The translations under genes and the position numbers were made by a program. A DNA stretch of 64,000 nucleotides from Azolla caroliniana (lineage: Eukaryota > Polypodiophyta), in the NCBI GenBank assembly GCA_043228905.1, contig JBHGNT010000021.1, positions 3,038,001 to 3,102,000 of the forward strand. Reading direction: 5' to 3'. This document shows, one piece after another, positions 37,827 through 51,809 of this stretch. The notes below the pieces were generated by a model. The model ran no database searches and had not been told where the DNA came from. It saw nothing but the letters and a program-made list of their open reading frames with translations. Each line of letters starts with the position of its first letter. The stretch's first letter is position 1.

Positions 37827-39992
37827 ATGGTGCGAGAGATGAACGATTTCAACCAGAAGATCGATTACGTCTTCAAAGTGGTGCTCATCGGCGACTCCGC
37901 AGTCGGGAAATCCCAGCTCCTTAACAGATTCGCTAGAAATGAGTTCATTCTTGATTCAAAAGCCACCATTGGAGTTGAATTCCAGACAAGAACCATCTCG
38001 CTGGATCAGAAGACCATTAAAGCACAGATATGGGACACTGCTGGACAAGAAAGGTGTGTCTTTCTCTCATGACGTTTTCCTTTTATTTCTTTGCAATATA
38101 TTTCTATATTCGTCTTCCTGAATCCCTTCAAGTAGACTTTTTTTCTGGAGACTTGCACAGATCTATGTTTGCTTATGTTCCACGATCATGACATTTACTG
38201 CTGCGAATCACTCACGTCATACGTTTTCGAGTTGAAATGCATCTGATGCAATGTTTCACCGCATATTATTTCAAGTTGAAATGAACCTGATGCAATGATT
38301 CAGAGCATATTTTTCATGCTAAAATGCATCCAATGGATTCATTTGCAATATATTTCAACTTGAAATCCATCTGATGTCAATTAGATTTCAATCTAAACGC
38401 ACTGTATGCAGTGTTTACCGGAAATCTTGGCTTAACGTTGATTCTTAAGAATAACTAGAACAGTGATTGACAGTATATCTCAAGTTCTGAATGGAAGGTT
38501 ATATCATGTTGACATTGATCAATCCTTGGAGGACTCCTCTTCAGGAGCGTATCAGATCTAGTTCTTAGGTATTTAATGGTCCTACTGGATATGCTAATGT
38601 TGATCCCTTTACAATGAGAGAGTCTTATGATTTGCATTTGCATAAGGATATGGCTCAATTATGGAGTTTCAGTATGTATTGTGCATGTTGGCTGTCTAAG
38701 TAACTCTTTCGAAAACTTATATGTGTTGCATTCAGAGCTTATGGTCCAAATAAATGTTTATGTCTCATGTGGCTCTGTGGCATGTGAACCATTACTAGTT
38801 TGGAGTACAAAGTCTGACATGGATAGATACATTACAAAATTGAGATGGCCGGATAGAAGTAACATGACTTGAGATTTGCAACAAAGAGAGCATGCGCATC
38901 AGATATGGTCCTAAAATGGTTATTTATACTTGGTTTTGTTTGTTCCTATGTATAGGGAGTGAGTGATATGGATTTCGAGCGATGTATGATAATCACTTAA
39001 ATCTCGAGCAAAGTACTTGAAAGGTGGTGCCCTTGTCTCTACACCTGCACATTGTCTTTGGGATCTCTCAATGTTTTCTTGTCTTTTTGTTGTAGCTGTT
39101 GTGGAATCATTAAGGCTAAAGATAATTAACTCTATAGGTTTACGTACTCATCATTATTGGTGTGATAATGTGAAAACTTTCCTGCAGATGATCATTTAAT
39201 CACCACCCTTCAGAGCTACCTTTGACATTAGTTTGAATTTTATGTGCGCATTGATATATTAATCTTTGTATACTCTTGGACCTTGGTGCATTGATGATTG
39301 TGAATAGGAATGCCATGTCATCAAGCCTTGGTCTGCATAAACTGGTTCACAAAAATCTATTCTCATTGAGTTGTTATGTTCAGTATATAGTAGTTCTGAG
39401 TGGAATATTTTTCATTTTTACAAATATGTTGCCGATGCTATGTTATGTTGTAATACCAACAGCATTTTGGATGTGCATAGAGACTTTGAATGTTTAGATA
39501 GATAGACCGCATATTGGATAGGTAAAGAGAGCATTGTGAATGATGATTGACAGGTACCGAGCCATTACAAGTGCATACTACAGAGGTGCAGTAGGGGCAA
39601 TGTTGGTTTATGACATCACAAAGCAAGTGACATTCGATCACGTAACAAGATGGCTAGGAGAACTAAGGAGTCATGCTGACAACAACATAGTCATCATGCT
39701 TATAGGTAACAAGACCGATCTAGGCACACTTCGTATGGTGCCGACGGATCAGGCAAAGGAATTCGCCGAGAAGGAAGGGTTATTTTTCCTTGAGACATCA
39801 GCAATGGAATCTACTAATGTAGACACGGCATTCTACACGGTCTTAACAGAGATTTTTCGGATCGTGAGCAAGAGAACTTTGGTTGCAAATGAAGATCAGG
39901 GGAATAATAATACAGCATTGTTGACAGGGACCAAGTTAGTAGTCCCCACAGTGGAGCAAAAGGATGAGATAAAGAAGGGCTGTTGTGGGTAG
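37827..39992 (+). CDS. RAB GTPase, RABA (Rab11) type, RABA4-like
   Basis: Trans-Golgi/recycling-endosome GTPase directing secretory vesicles, with a link to tip growth and cell-wall delivery in the RABA4 group. Two exons, 37827-38053 and 39554-39992, split the codon of Arg76 right after WDTAGQE, the standard intron position for this family. The protein has 221 residues: P-loop GDSAVGKS (22-29), switch I/effector TIGVEF (47-52), WDTAGQER (69-76), NKTD (128-131), ETSA (156-159), and a prenylated C-terminus KKGCCG with two adjacent cysteines. Everything needed for GTP binding is present. Intron 1 is 1.5 kb with no other gene seen. Subclass assignment rests on the [17 protein letters not shown]-like N-terminus and the tail, and is moderately sure. 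Confidence 0.95.
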
Positions 39993-41467
39993 ATTGGTTT
40001 TGGTTCTTTCATTCAAATTTATTAATAATTATTAATAACAATAAAGATGTATTTTTGTCTCCCATTCAGTTGAACACCATAGATGGGTTGTAACTTGGAC
40101 CTCACTATCATTTTATATGTGGTTCGTGTTTTGTTCTTAAAAATCTCGATCTCAAAGAACATTGATGATCGACTGAAAAGATTTGACTCCAGTTTTTAAT
40201 GTTTCTATCCCGATTGCAAAAGCTTAATATTGGAATATGAAGAGGTAACCCAACATTCAACTTATGGGAGTAAGAACTCATTTTACATGAATGGGGTTTA
40301 TTAAAATATTGATGAACATTGCAAAACATGGGATTTTGTTTGATGTGGACGATTAAGATCTCTTTTCAATCGAACAATTGAGATGTGGTGATTTTGAGAG
40401 CAAAATAAATTTTTAGGGTTAACAATGGGCTGGGAGTCAAAAAGTAGTGTTTTGCACATGTTGGTGGGGAGGACCACTAGATTTATCAGCACGTGTCAAC
40501 ATGTAATAGTTATTCTTCATGTTCTCATAAGCCTATGTACTCATCCCATTCACATTTGCAAATATAAATTTCATATTGTTATGCTTGCTTTGTAATATGG
40601 AATGCATGGTGGAACGTAAATTCCACCCATTGGCGAATAGTTGATGATTACCGTTCATGGACAAACTCAAAAACAGATGTACATTTATTTTGTTTGCAAG
40701 TGGACATTTGGATGAACAAGTCATATTCAAATTTTCCAAACAATTGTCATTGTATGATTCCCACAATTTCACGTGGCATCACAGAGACATTAAATCCCAA
40801 TGACATGGTATCAATTAGGTAAACCATATACTTTGCACGTGATTGTATAAGCAAAAGCTCAATATTCCAAGAATGTTTTTGGAGTACTAACTAGGAATCG
40901 GCAACTGTTTGGTTTCTCCTTGACCGATTTGGCCTTGTCCAAACCAAACCAGTTTGGATGTATCCAAACTTGAATGGAATTGGTTCCTTAACTAGTTTGG
41001 CCAAATTGATTAAGCCTAAACCAGTTTAGGTTATTGTCTCGATGGATGGAGAGGTGATGGCGAGAAGGGAGACGATGGTTTATAGGTAAGAGAAGCCCCA
41101 TGACAAGTGACAAAGGAGGGGTGTGTATGTATTGTGTACAGTGTACATATATATAGACATTATTACAATTTACATATATGGATGGGGCAAAGAGGATCTA
41201 TGGAGATAATATGTGAGGACATGCTCTGCTACTACCACAAGCACAAAGGGTCCCCTTTTTTTGGGGTTGGGGGGATGCCCTTAAGATAAGGGTCTATTTA
41301 CACTCGTCCAAAATGAAACCTCATCTCCTCTGTCACTTTCGAGGAGGAAGAAGAAGAAGAAGAAGATATAGAAGGCAGGAAGAAGAAGAGCCTCTGTTGC
41401 TTCTGGAGCTGTCCTTGTCTCTCTCACACAGAGACCCCCCACGTTCATCCTCTCAGAGCTCTTATCC
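39993..41467. other. Intergenic, RABA to AKR2
   Basis: RABA 3' UTR and AKR2 promoter/leader. It holds short inverted repeats based on CCAAACCAGTTTGG (about 40935-41030) and a GAA-rich tract at 41341-41367 in the probable AKR2 5' UTR. No other gene was recognised. Confidence 0.5.
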
Positions 41468-44400
41468 ATGGCATCTGAAGCTTCAGGTAATCAGTTTTTC
41501 TTCCCTTTTTAAGATTCTCTCCCACCCTCCACACCTCTCGTTCTCTTCTTTTTCCCTTGTTCATTCTTCTTATTGGCTATTTTTTGTGTAGAATCAAGTA
41601 AGGGTTCCTTCCTCTCCCTCCCTCCCTCCCTCCCTCTCTCTCACTTGTCTTTTTCTCCGTCAATTAACTTGGTTAATGCACATGCGTTAACAATAACTTC
41701 TTTAATGTGCTTGGTGGATCAGAATTCTGTGTGATTACCCTGTTTGATGTGAATTCAATTGCCATAGCTTCTTTGCTGTGCAACATTGATCAAAATTCCA
41801 AGTGTTTGTTCTCTATGTGTCTGTGCAGATGTCAAGGAAACCGTGACAAAAGCTGAAGTTTCTGGGAGCAATAATGCATCTTCTGAAGATAAATTGCCAA
41901 AGACATCTGCTCCTTCTGAGGAGGAATTCAAGCTCCAAAATTCTCCGTTTGATTTCTCGGCCATGTCAGGGATTCTGAATGTATGTATCGTCATCCATAA
42001 TTAGTAGATCACTCAGCTTGATTCTATGTATGTATGCTCGCATTAGACCCCTCTGGAATTTAGAGTATAAATGAGAAAAATATCATATTCTAACTTGGTT
42101 TATGCATGTATTGGAATGTGTGCATCTTGGGGCATACATAGTATATCACTCTGTAATTCTAGCATATAAATGAGTAAAATTTCATAACTTTCAGCTATAT
42201 ATAGGTGTCTTAATGTACGTATCTCATAGTAGATGACTCTGCAATTCTAGCTTATAAGCTAGAAAAAATGCTTCTTCATTTATATATGTATTCTCAGCAA
42301 TGGTAAAGCCTCTAAATGTAGATCACCCTGCAATACTAGCTTGGAAGTGATAAGGGAGTAGCATCTTATCTTTTAAGATCAATTTCTTTGTGAATTCTCA
42401 GCTGTGTCACAGTTTCTGAATATATAAGCTTCATCTTTTTACACATGTTATATCCTCAACTGAATGCGTATATCCTCCACTGTTGAAGATTGCTAAACCA
42501 TCTTATGAGGGAGAAAAAAATTCAGCTATGGCAGGGTCTCAATGTATGTATCCACATACGTTAGCCTGCTGGATGAACTCTCCACTCAGTCGAAAGTGGT
42601 TACTCAAAGTTAAGGGTCGTCCATACCAAAGGGGATCAACCTTCAATCAGTGGATATCTTCCCACCCCCCATCAGATGTCTAGCACATGTCAGGGCTTCT
42701 GAATGTGTGTATCCTCTGCTGTTGAAGATTGCTGTACGAACCAGCTTATAAGGGAGAAAAATGCCTCAAGATATGTATACACATATGTTAGCCTGCTGGA
42801 TGTACGCTCCACTCAGTCGACAGGTGATCCTTGTAAGATTCGATGTCTGGCACATCCAACAAGAGAATCCTGGAAGGCCTATAATAAATGCCCAAGCTTA
42901 ACAGTTTTGGGCCTTGTTGGAGGAGTAAAAAACCCCTTGGGGATACTCGAAATGAGAGTGGCAAGAAAGTGTGGTGAGTGAGTGGACAAGTGAGAGAGTA
43001 GTATCCTAGCTTGTAATTGGAGGAACCAAGTGAATGGAGAAAGCTGATTATTCCTTGAGTGTGTTTTTTGAGTGCATATTAAGGAGCCTTCAGTGCGTGT
43101 TATTTGAGTGAAAGGGGGAGAGGTAAGCCTTGGCTGCAGATCAAACATAGAGATTGATCAATCAAACCCCTCTGAATGGCATCCTATTCTTGCCAGTTCC
43201 TGCGGTTTAGAATATCATATGTTGTTGACTGATTTGCCAGCGTCAGATTTGGCATTTTGCTGCACACTGAAACATTTCAGCAATTTCATGTTTCAGTCTG
43301 GCTGAGACGTGTATCACAGTGATGCTGCATTCTGGTAGAGGAAGCTTCTGGGTGTGATGGAGAGAAATTAATGCAAATACCTTGGCAGCCAGCTTGCTAA
43401 GCCTTGGCTGCCTACTGAGTGAAGGCATTGACATAACACCCTTATGACTGGTGTGGAACCATCATATATCGATGGTTGATGCCTTCTTAAGACATGAAAT
43501 TGCATCCTTTGAAGCTTGATTTTATCAGGCTTTACTTCTGTGGACTATTTAAGCACTATTTGCGTTTGTGCTCATATGCCAACTCTTTTTGGTACTCTTG
43601 CCTTGATTTGCAATGCTTTTATACTGGTTCATATTACTGTATTGGATGTATAGATGACACAGGAATGACAATGGCAGAATGACTAGTCATGTGGTGCTAT
43701 TTGTTTAAGCTTGCAAATTTCAGCCTTACATTGAGAACTTCTATATATTTTTGTTGCGACATGCATGTCTCATTGTTCTTAGTTTCAGGTAACAATTGGC
43801 ATGTGCTTGATTTGACAATGTTTCTTCAAAATGCATATATTTGTATATGGTACACCACGTTTGTGCAAATCGATGCTCACATGTGAACCATATTGGCATT
43901 TGGCTTTGATTTAGATGATTTGTCTTCATAATGCATATATTTGTTCCATGTATTTATGTTGTCCATGCTCACATGTGTAACAATTGTAATGTGGCTTCCA
44001 TTTAGACAATTAGTCTTCAAAAATATTTGGTCCATATATTTACGTTGTACATGCTCACATGTGTAACAATTGTAAAGTGGCTTCCATTTAGACAATTAGT
44101 CGTCAAAAGTATTTGTTCCATATATTTATGTTGTACATGCTCACATGCGTAACAATTGTAACGTGGCTTTCATTTAGACGATTTGTCTTCAAAATGCATA
44201 TATTTATATTTTCCATGGTACACCTTTTTTATGGAAATCAATGTCTTACTATGTGGTTGTGATGGCAAAAAAACATATGCCTTTGTGTAGGATCCAAGCA
44301 TTAAGGAGCTTGCTGAGCAGATAGCAAAGGATCCTGCATTTAATAACATAGCTGAACAGCTTCAACATTGTTTACAAAGCTCTGGAGATGGTGTTCCTCA

Positions 44401-46979
44401 ATTAGACACACAACAATACTTCAGTGCAATGCAACAAGCAATGGGAAATCCTCAGTTTATGTCTATGGCTGAGAAACTAGGTGGCGCAATCCTGCAGGTT
44501 ACGAATTGGAATAGAATAGTATATTTATATTTGTTAGGGAAAAAGTCTGAAATAGCACCGAGTTTTTTGTTTTATTTCCTCAAAATGATCCTACGTTTTC
44601 TTTATGAACCCAAAATACCCCTGTCTATCCCTGCAAGAGAGAAAAGGGTCAGGAATCAACCACATAATTGCTGAAGAGGTGTTGACTGAGTGCAATTTGG
44701 GGAAATAATGGAGACTTACAGGCATTTGAGAAAATATAGAAAAACTCATGGGTATTTTGGTGTTTTTCCCTTTTTTAATGCAAATTTACTCTATTTATCA
44801 TAAATGTTCTCTTTGGACATACGTAAATAATTGTATTGATTTATTTACACTAGGACCCTGCCATGGGGAGTATTCTAGGAAACATAACGAATCCTGCACA
44901 GAGAGAGCAATTAGAATCTAGGATGGCAGAAGTTACCAATGATCCCACTTTGAAGCCCATTTTGGAAGAGATTGAGAAAGGAGGACCTTCAGCAATGATG
45001 AAGTAAGTCTTGAACTTCTACTTTTAACTTGTTGAGGTCTACTAAAGGAATGGTTTTGAAAGAATTGATTATTGAGCTAAATTTCTAATGATAAAGTTAA
45101 CTTGCAATTGTTGTTTAGCATTGAACTGTGCATCAATGCACCTGCTATGTTTAGATTTCTAACAGCTCAGAAATCATGAGAAATATTTGCAACGGTGAAG
45201 GAGGTTGTCAGAGAGTCATTCGAAGCCTTGCTTGGTGAAGTAATGATGTGCAAGTTAAATCAAAAGAGTCTCAACGTCATTTTGGGTCAAGATCAGTCAT
45301 GTACAAGCAACAAGACTGAAAGTTTATGTTTTCTTAGATATATCTTGTCAGTATAGTGATAAACTGGAAGATTCTGGACATGAGCATTTTAGAGTGTCCT
45401 TGAGTGTATCTATCTACTGGTTTTGTAGGTATTGGAATGATCCAGAGGTGTTAGCTAAGCTTAGTGGTGCTATAGGATTTGGAGGGATGCCATTTGACTT
45501 GGCTGCTGATTCTGGTGCCAATACTCAGGAAGAGGAAGAGGAAGAGGAAGAGGCGGGGGATGAAGACGAGGAACTGAATGTGCATCATACTGCAAGTGTT
45601 GGTGATGTGGAGGTTTGATTTGATCCCTACATCGTTTTGTATATCACCAACCTTGTGCATATTCATTATCGTTATTTGTTGACTTAAATAGCTTTCCTCA
45701 TGATAACGAGTATCCATTCTTCCCTCAATTGATTTAGCATCCAACAATTTAACTGAATTTATGCTTTTTGCCCTTTAGTGGTGCAGTTGTGTTTTATATC
45801 TTATGTTACATATGTTTCATTGTTTATTTTCGGGTGCTATGCCAATTGCAATTTCAGGAGTTCTGAGTTGTAGAATTGTACATGTTTTCTGTACATTGGA
45901 TTGGACAAAATTTCATTGTCCTGAGTGACATGGGATTGAAAATGCAAGTATTTTGATTGTAAGGTTTGGTCTTGACAAATTTCTCATCATTTATGTTTTG
46001 CAGGCATTGAAAGCTTTACTTGATGCTGGAGCAGAGAAAGATCAGAAGGATTCTGAGGGCAGGACTGCCTTACATTTGGCATGTGGCTATGGAGAGGTGA
46101 TTTGACCTAAAAACCACTGTAGCTATCTTTCTTCAGAGCTGGGTGATTTCACTTAAAAAATATGTTTTGACTATCTTTCTTTAGACTTCGGTGGTTTGAC
46201 TTAAAAGCCTTTTTTAGCTATCTCTCTACTCGAAAATTAAAAGTTTTTCCTGTAAGGCAATTGGTGGATTGTTCAAATTAGGAAGTTACAAAGAATCGTT
46301 TTATTTTATAGTTGTGTAGGTGTCGATGTGCTGCACACTGTTTTTGCTAGGAGGGTATTTCTGTAAGAAAATTGGTATCATTAACAAATTGAGAAGTTAA
46401 AATGTACCATATCTTCTTGTACATCTGTGGGTTCTGCAAACTATTTCTACAAGGAAAAAGTTATGCTCTCTGAATCCCTGTAACTTAAGCCTGGTGAACT
46501 AACATCACTGAGATTTTTGTTCATCTATAGATAAAGTGTGCCGAGGTACTTTTGGAAGCTGGAGTCAATGTGGACTCTCTGGACAAGAACAATAATACAG
46601 CTCTTCATTATGCAGCTGGATATGGGAAAAAGGAATGTGTTGTACTCTTGTTGGAACATGGAGCTGCTGTGTAAGTTCCCATTGAGTTTTTGGTGGTTAT
46701 TTAGTGTCATTATTCTTTCAATGTTTCACTTCTATTAATCACCTGTTTTTTTATTAAGTTGAAAATACTAATTCTCTGCACATTGTTCTTATCGCTAGCG
46801 AGATTTTGTTTTTCTAAGATGTTGCTATTTTCATGAAAACTAAACAAGGAATGAATTTTCCGAAATGTTATTCTTACAGGACACAACAAAATTTGGATGG
46901 CAAGACTCCAATTGATGTGGCGAAGTTAAATGACCAAACAGAGGTCTTGAAGCTACTAGAGAAGGATGCTTTTGTATGA
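41468..46979 (+). CDS. AKR2: Ankyrin-repeat chaperone AKR2
   Basis: Cytosolic chaperone that binds chloroplast outer-envelope tail- and signal-anchored proteins at the ribosome and delivers them to the plastid. Eight exons (41468-41486, 41829-41980, 44291-44497, 44854-45002, 45429-45612, 46004-46096, 46531-46670, 46880-46979) encode 347 residues, close to Arabidopsis AKR2A. N-terminal PEST-like region, then the conserved [19 protein letters not shown], an STI1-like helical middle ([36 protein letters not shown]), an acidic run (EEEEEEEE), and C-terminal ankyrin repeats ([38 protein letters not shown]). Intron 2 is 2.3 kb and repeat-rich. The gene is intact, and the first exon of 19 nt closes in phase. 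Confidence 0.95.
42478..42830. repeat. Direct duplication in AKR2 intron 2
   Basis: TGTTGAAGATTGCT occurs at about 42481 and 42720, and GTTAGCCTGCTGGATG at about 42560 and 42787. This is an imperfect duplication at about 230-240 bp spacing. Confidence 0.85.
43790..44225. repeat. Minisatellite in AKR2 intron 2
   Basis: About four to five diverged copies of a 76-102 bp unit. ATGCTCACATG recurs at about 43874, 43976, 44052 and 44138. Each copy is followed by AACAATTGTAA-like and CATTTAGACAATTAGTC-like stretches. Confidence 0.88.
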
Positions 46980-49265
46980 TGGTAAAAATGGATTGTCATC
47001 AATGCTTTGTGATTCATATTTGTTTGCAATATACCACTATTGAGCAATGTACAGGTGACAAGAGGCAAATATGGTTGTCCTTAATTTTAGGATTGATAAT
47101 TCATTTGAGGAAATGAGCGATCTGTCATTATGTTTAATCTACATGTTGTTGACTATTTGGAAAATAATATGAAAGCGATGAGTCATAGTTTATTGCTTTC
47201 CATTGTGCTACTATTCTGTGGTGTCCAGACTACTGGAGGGGAATGGGTAGCAGCAACGATATAAGATTCGTTGGGTAATTTGTTTGGAAAATGAAGAACT
47301 TGGATTGCTGTTTCATCTTTTTAATCTACATTTTTGCGATATCTACAGATGTTTAGTTGAACCATAATTATATTATTCATGGATATGTAGTTTTGATTTA
47401 TATGATGAGATGGAATTTTAAGGCCCTAAGTTTGTTGAATAGTCATGTGCTTTAATATAGTTCTGTTGTTGTTAAATCCTTAAAGACAAGTAAGAACATT
47501 TTATTTGATGGGTTCCTATTTTTTTGCCATGGTCAAAGGTCTCATTATTCCTTCCAAAGGTCAACAATGGAAAAAAATTGGAAGGACCTTTGTTTTAACA
47601 TGTCACAATTTTTTTCTAATCTAGTTGTATCTATTTGTACAAAGAGCCTTTCATCTTAGGGTTTCTGCTTGGGACTCTTAATCTTTCATTTACCTCACAA
47701 AATGTATACATTTGCCAAAAAAAGCTTTAGGTTTTCTCTCATCTTTGTTTTTTGTATGCAATGGTTCAGGTATAATTTGCACTCCCAACACAGTATCACG
47801 AATGTTCAAGTATTTTTTAGATGACATGTGAAACCATGCTCGTACTCTTTAAGGACAGATACACAGATGATAAATGTGATTACGGAATTATTGGTATTAT
47901 GTTTTGACAGAATTACAAATTTTCCTTGATTTATGAATCCTGGCTTTGGTGGTTACAAATTTATTCCAATTGCTAGTTGGCACGTCAATCCCAAGCATTA
48001 TTTTTATGCATTTATTCTTGATCTCTCTCTAAACTTTTCATTTAATTTGGATACCTAAAAATATGCATTGTTGCTGGCATTCCTTGTTATCAAGAGTCTC
48101 AATATATTGATTGCATGTATATATATTTATTGCTGTTTCTACTTTGAAGATTTAAATCTCTGCTTTTACATTGATGGTTTTAAGGATGGCCACACATATC
48201 TAAGAATTGTAACCTTTTTTTGAGGATTTTTGCAATAGGAGTTGCAACAGTTTCATGACATGAGTGATTTTGACATCGGTGGAGGAGTTTGGTATATGAA
48301 CACAATGGGATTGTGCAAGCTTACTGAATAAGGGATATTTATGGTACATGAGGGTAATCAATTGAAGCTACATATAGCAACATGAACCAATGGTTTTGTT
48401 TAATGATGATAATTACCAAGTAGATTGAAGTTTATATCAAACATGGATAAGGATCCAACAAGTTCGCATGTCTTTCAATGTGTATGATAAGTTTAGTCAT
48501 CAGCAATGTATTATTGTTTAGACACTCAGAGTGACTTATTGTAGACTACAAAAAGCAATGTTTGGGGTGGGCCCAAATCCCTCTTTATGGGTTTGTTAAA
48601 TAATCTAAATGAGGATCATCTCATAGCCTATAGGTATTAACTAATAAAAAAATGAAAGGATTTTGCAAACACTGAAATTTGATCATTTATGGAAGCTCTC
48701 TCTATGGCAACCACTACTAAATGTTGTTTAGAAGTAAATCTATTCATTTCTTTGGATATACTCTTCCCTTGTTTGCTAACAAATCAAGGAAGTACGCAAG
48801 TGTTGTCAGGGAAGATTTGAAATGTTTTGATGTTGCATAATGGGGATGAATCAAATGAATGGATTTGTGAATAGTAGTGTTATGTTATTTATGATTTTCA
48901 TGTAGGATCTTTGTGCCAAAACATGGCATCAACTATAGTAACAATTATATAGGTAGAATCTCTTTCCTTGTTCAACATGGAATGCATTGTATGGGATTGA
49001 AATGGTAATCTTCCATAGGGTCATATATTATATAGCACATACATTCTTGCAAGAACTAGTCACTCACAAGGTACGAACACATGGATTTTGAAAGAAGATT
49101 CCAACGTTTTGTCTCATCTTGTAGGTTCATTGATCTTGAAAGAACAAATCTTCTTACGAGCAAGCTAAAACCCAAATTTGCTTGAAATTCCAAAGGCATA
49201 TTTATTGAATCCCATTTAGACAAACATACAAAAATGAGTTAAAAATAAAACAAATCAAAAAAAAT
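46980..49265. other. AKR2 3' UTR and intergenic
   Basis: AT-rich. Polyadenylation is expected in the first few hundred bases. No coding exon, repeat array or RNA gene was recognised up to the tRNA. Confidence 0.5.
49257..49264 (-). terminator. Pol III T8 terminator of tRNA-Phe
   Basis: Eight T residues on the minus strand just downstream of the tRNA. Confidence 0.85.
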
Positions 49266-49290
49266 TGCGGTGAGCGTGGATCGAACACGC

Positions 49291-49333
<43 letters not shown>

Positions 49334-49338
49334 CCCGC
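49266..49338 (-). tRNA. tRNA-Phe (GAA)
   Basis: The minus strand folds as a 73-nt tRNA including discriminator A: acceptor GCGGGGA/TCACCGC with one G-A mismatch at pair 5-68, D arm GCTCAGTTGGGAGAGC, anticodon loop CTGAAGA with GAA, and T loop TTCGATC. It matches my memory of plant cytosolic tRNA-Phe. No intron and no encoded CCA. A T8 run (49257-49264 on the plus strand as A8) lies two bases beyond the discriminator and serves as Pol III terminator. Confidence 0.97.
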
Positions 49339-51809
49339 CATGAGTAGTGAATTGATGAACAAATGTTTTGATAAATATTTCACGAAAGCATGTTTTTCTA
49401 ACTTAAATATAATAATATCAATGATCTATACCACTCCCAAGGAAGTTCACAATAGATTGGAGGTAAGTTTTGAGAGTTTTGAAATGATATGGATAAAAAA
49501 TTTAAGTCACCGTCCAATTCGTTACCGTGGGATATGCCCAAGATTCATTGTACCTATGCACAATGTACCAACGTTAAGGTTTATTCAACAAGTGGTCTTT
49601 GCTATTAAAGTAGTAAAAGAGTACATGTTAGTAGGCTTTCTACAAATCATGACGATCTAAATGTTACACTCTAGTAGGCATTTTAATCATAAAACTATTG
49701 CCATGATTACCTCGTCCATGTTGGTCATTAAACAACAGATATAGATTTTTGGGAATGATTTCCTTCACCTAACATTCAAATGCATCATTTTCTTATATGA
49801 CATCATTTCATGGGTCCATATACAATGGAAGTTTGCATTATCACAAACGATACAAAACATTCCATAATAAATGTTTATCAATGCATAGTATGCAAACATT
49901 TGATCAACTAAATGTTGGCATCAATATAATGTCACAAAATCCTAGTCATCAACCACATATCTAAGGCAAATGACAACCTAGTCAGTAGTACTCATTTTGC
50001 CAAATCTCAAAGAATGTAGGATTTGCAACATTTAAACGAAAAGAAGCTAATCTTGATTTACTTCTAAAGTTTTGTTTTCTTGTTCATTCAATGATGACTT
50101 TCAAAGCAAGAATGGAAAAATGAAAGAGGAAGTTACTTCAAATGAAGTGAATTGCAACTTGATCATCCAAAGGATACATCATACATTCATGATCTTTTTA
50201 AAGGGAGAATAAGATGAATTAAGCTGACATTTTTTGGTACTTTCATAATTATTCCTTGATTAGGAGAGTTGTTGAAGAATTTATAAATTAATGATATTGT
50301 CTTAATCAATAAAACAAAAGTCAATGCTCTTTGTGCATATAAAAAGTGCATTCGAGTTGGTTTTTCTTGCCTTTTTAGGGCAGTAATCGGCTATATCAAG
50401 ACATTCACTTAGCAGATTTGATTTTTTCAAATAAAAGAGAAATCAAGCTAACACATCCTAGGACATGAACATTGCAAACGATAAATGTTTTGGTAAGTTG
50501 TTTTTTTGGCATGTGTAAGAAAGAAACCTTCACAAGTCCTATGGTGGTCACTTGTACATCCTCACGGGGTATTGTTGATTCACCTCACAAACACCGTTTG
50601 AATTAATGGAGTTGTCTTCAAGGAATTCCTGTAAGGAGGTGCATGAATTCATAATCTTACTTAGTGATTTTCTAAGGTGTATTGGTGCAAATCATCGCCA
50701 TTATAATTGAAAACGCCAAAAGGTTGTTCGACCCAGTTTATGCCTTCTAACCCTAACTTGAAAAAACCAAAACAACATAGATATATAAGCGTGTATTAGT
50801 CTTCCAAAAGTCTTATATAGCGATTTGTTGTACAGTAAGGAAAACTATATACAATCTAAACTTTCTTTTGGCATCATGTTCATATATGCTTAGCAAAAGG
50901 AAACAAAGAACCATGAGTGAAACAAAGATGTCATACCTCTCCACTCATGAAGTCTTTGTAAGCTACATACATAGATGACTAGCTCCATATCTTGTTAAAA
51001 ACAACCAAGAAAAGAAGGAAAAACTTGCATTAGAGAAAGTATATCAGTTTTGGTTGAAGATGCCTTTATTATCACCTAAACTATCCCACAAAACAACTCT
51101 ATTGTTGAATGTTGAGATAGATGCATTGAAGTCTAACCACACCCCCTCCCCCTCCCCCTCCCCCAAATTGTTATGTGCACATACATAATCTTGGGTAGGA
51201 ATCGAAATATAAGAATTCATCGAGATGAAAATGGCCTTATTTCTTACCAAAACCAAGGTGTTTTCAATCAAGGTTATCCGACTCCTCCATAACGCATGGA
51301 TTTTTTGTGATGGTCGGAGAATGTTCTATATCTACAGCACATCATCGTGTCCCAACATCAACAAAGATTCGATATGGATAATGTTAGTATGCCTCTCACA
51401 TAAAATCAACGTGTATGCAAATAACAAATGAAGATAGAATGAAAGGTCAAGTGAAAGGGTTTGGAAAACGATTCGGATGAGAAAAGGATGAATCAACATA
51501 ATCGGATCAATATTACATGTTGGTGATTGACAAGAAAGAAAATCGTGAAGTGGAAACTCAATATACAAATTGTTGAGATGTCAACACTGAGGGGAAAAGA
51601 GCATTCTTTAGTTTTATTTGATTTTTACCTTGAATGGATATGTGAAAGGAGGAGGGCTTTCCATCTGCATTTGTAATGACAAGTTTAGCTGAAATTTCAG
51701 AAAAAGCTGAATAAGGTAAGGAAATGTATATGCAGTCTATAAGGACAAAAAATGTAAGAAATGTAAAAGGTAAAGGTATCAGAAGAAAAAAAAGATGAAT
51801 ACAGAAGAA
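49339..51809. other. Intergenic, no gene recognised
   Basis: AT-rich. A (CCCCCT)n tract sits at about 51140-51166. Open frames are short and unconvincing. Confidence 0.5.
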
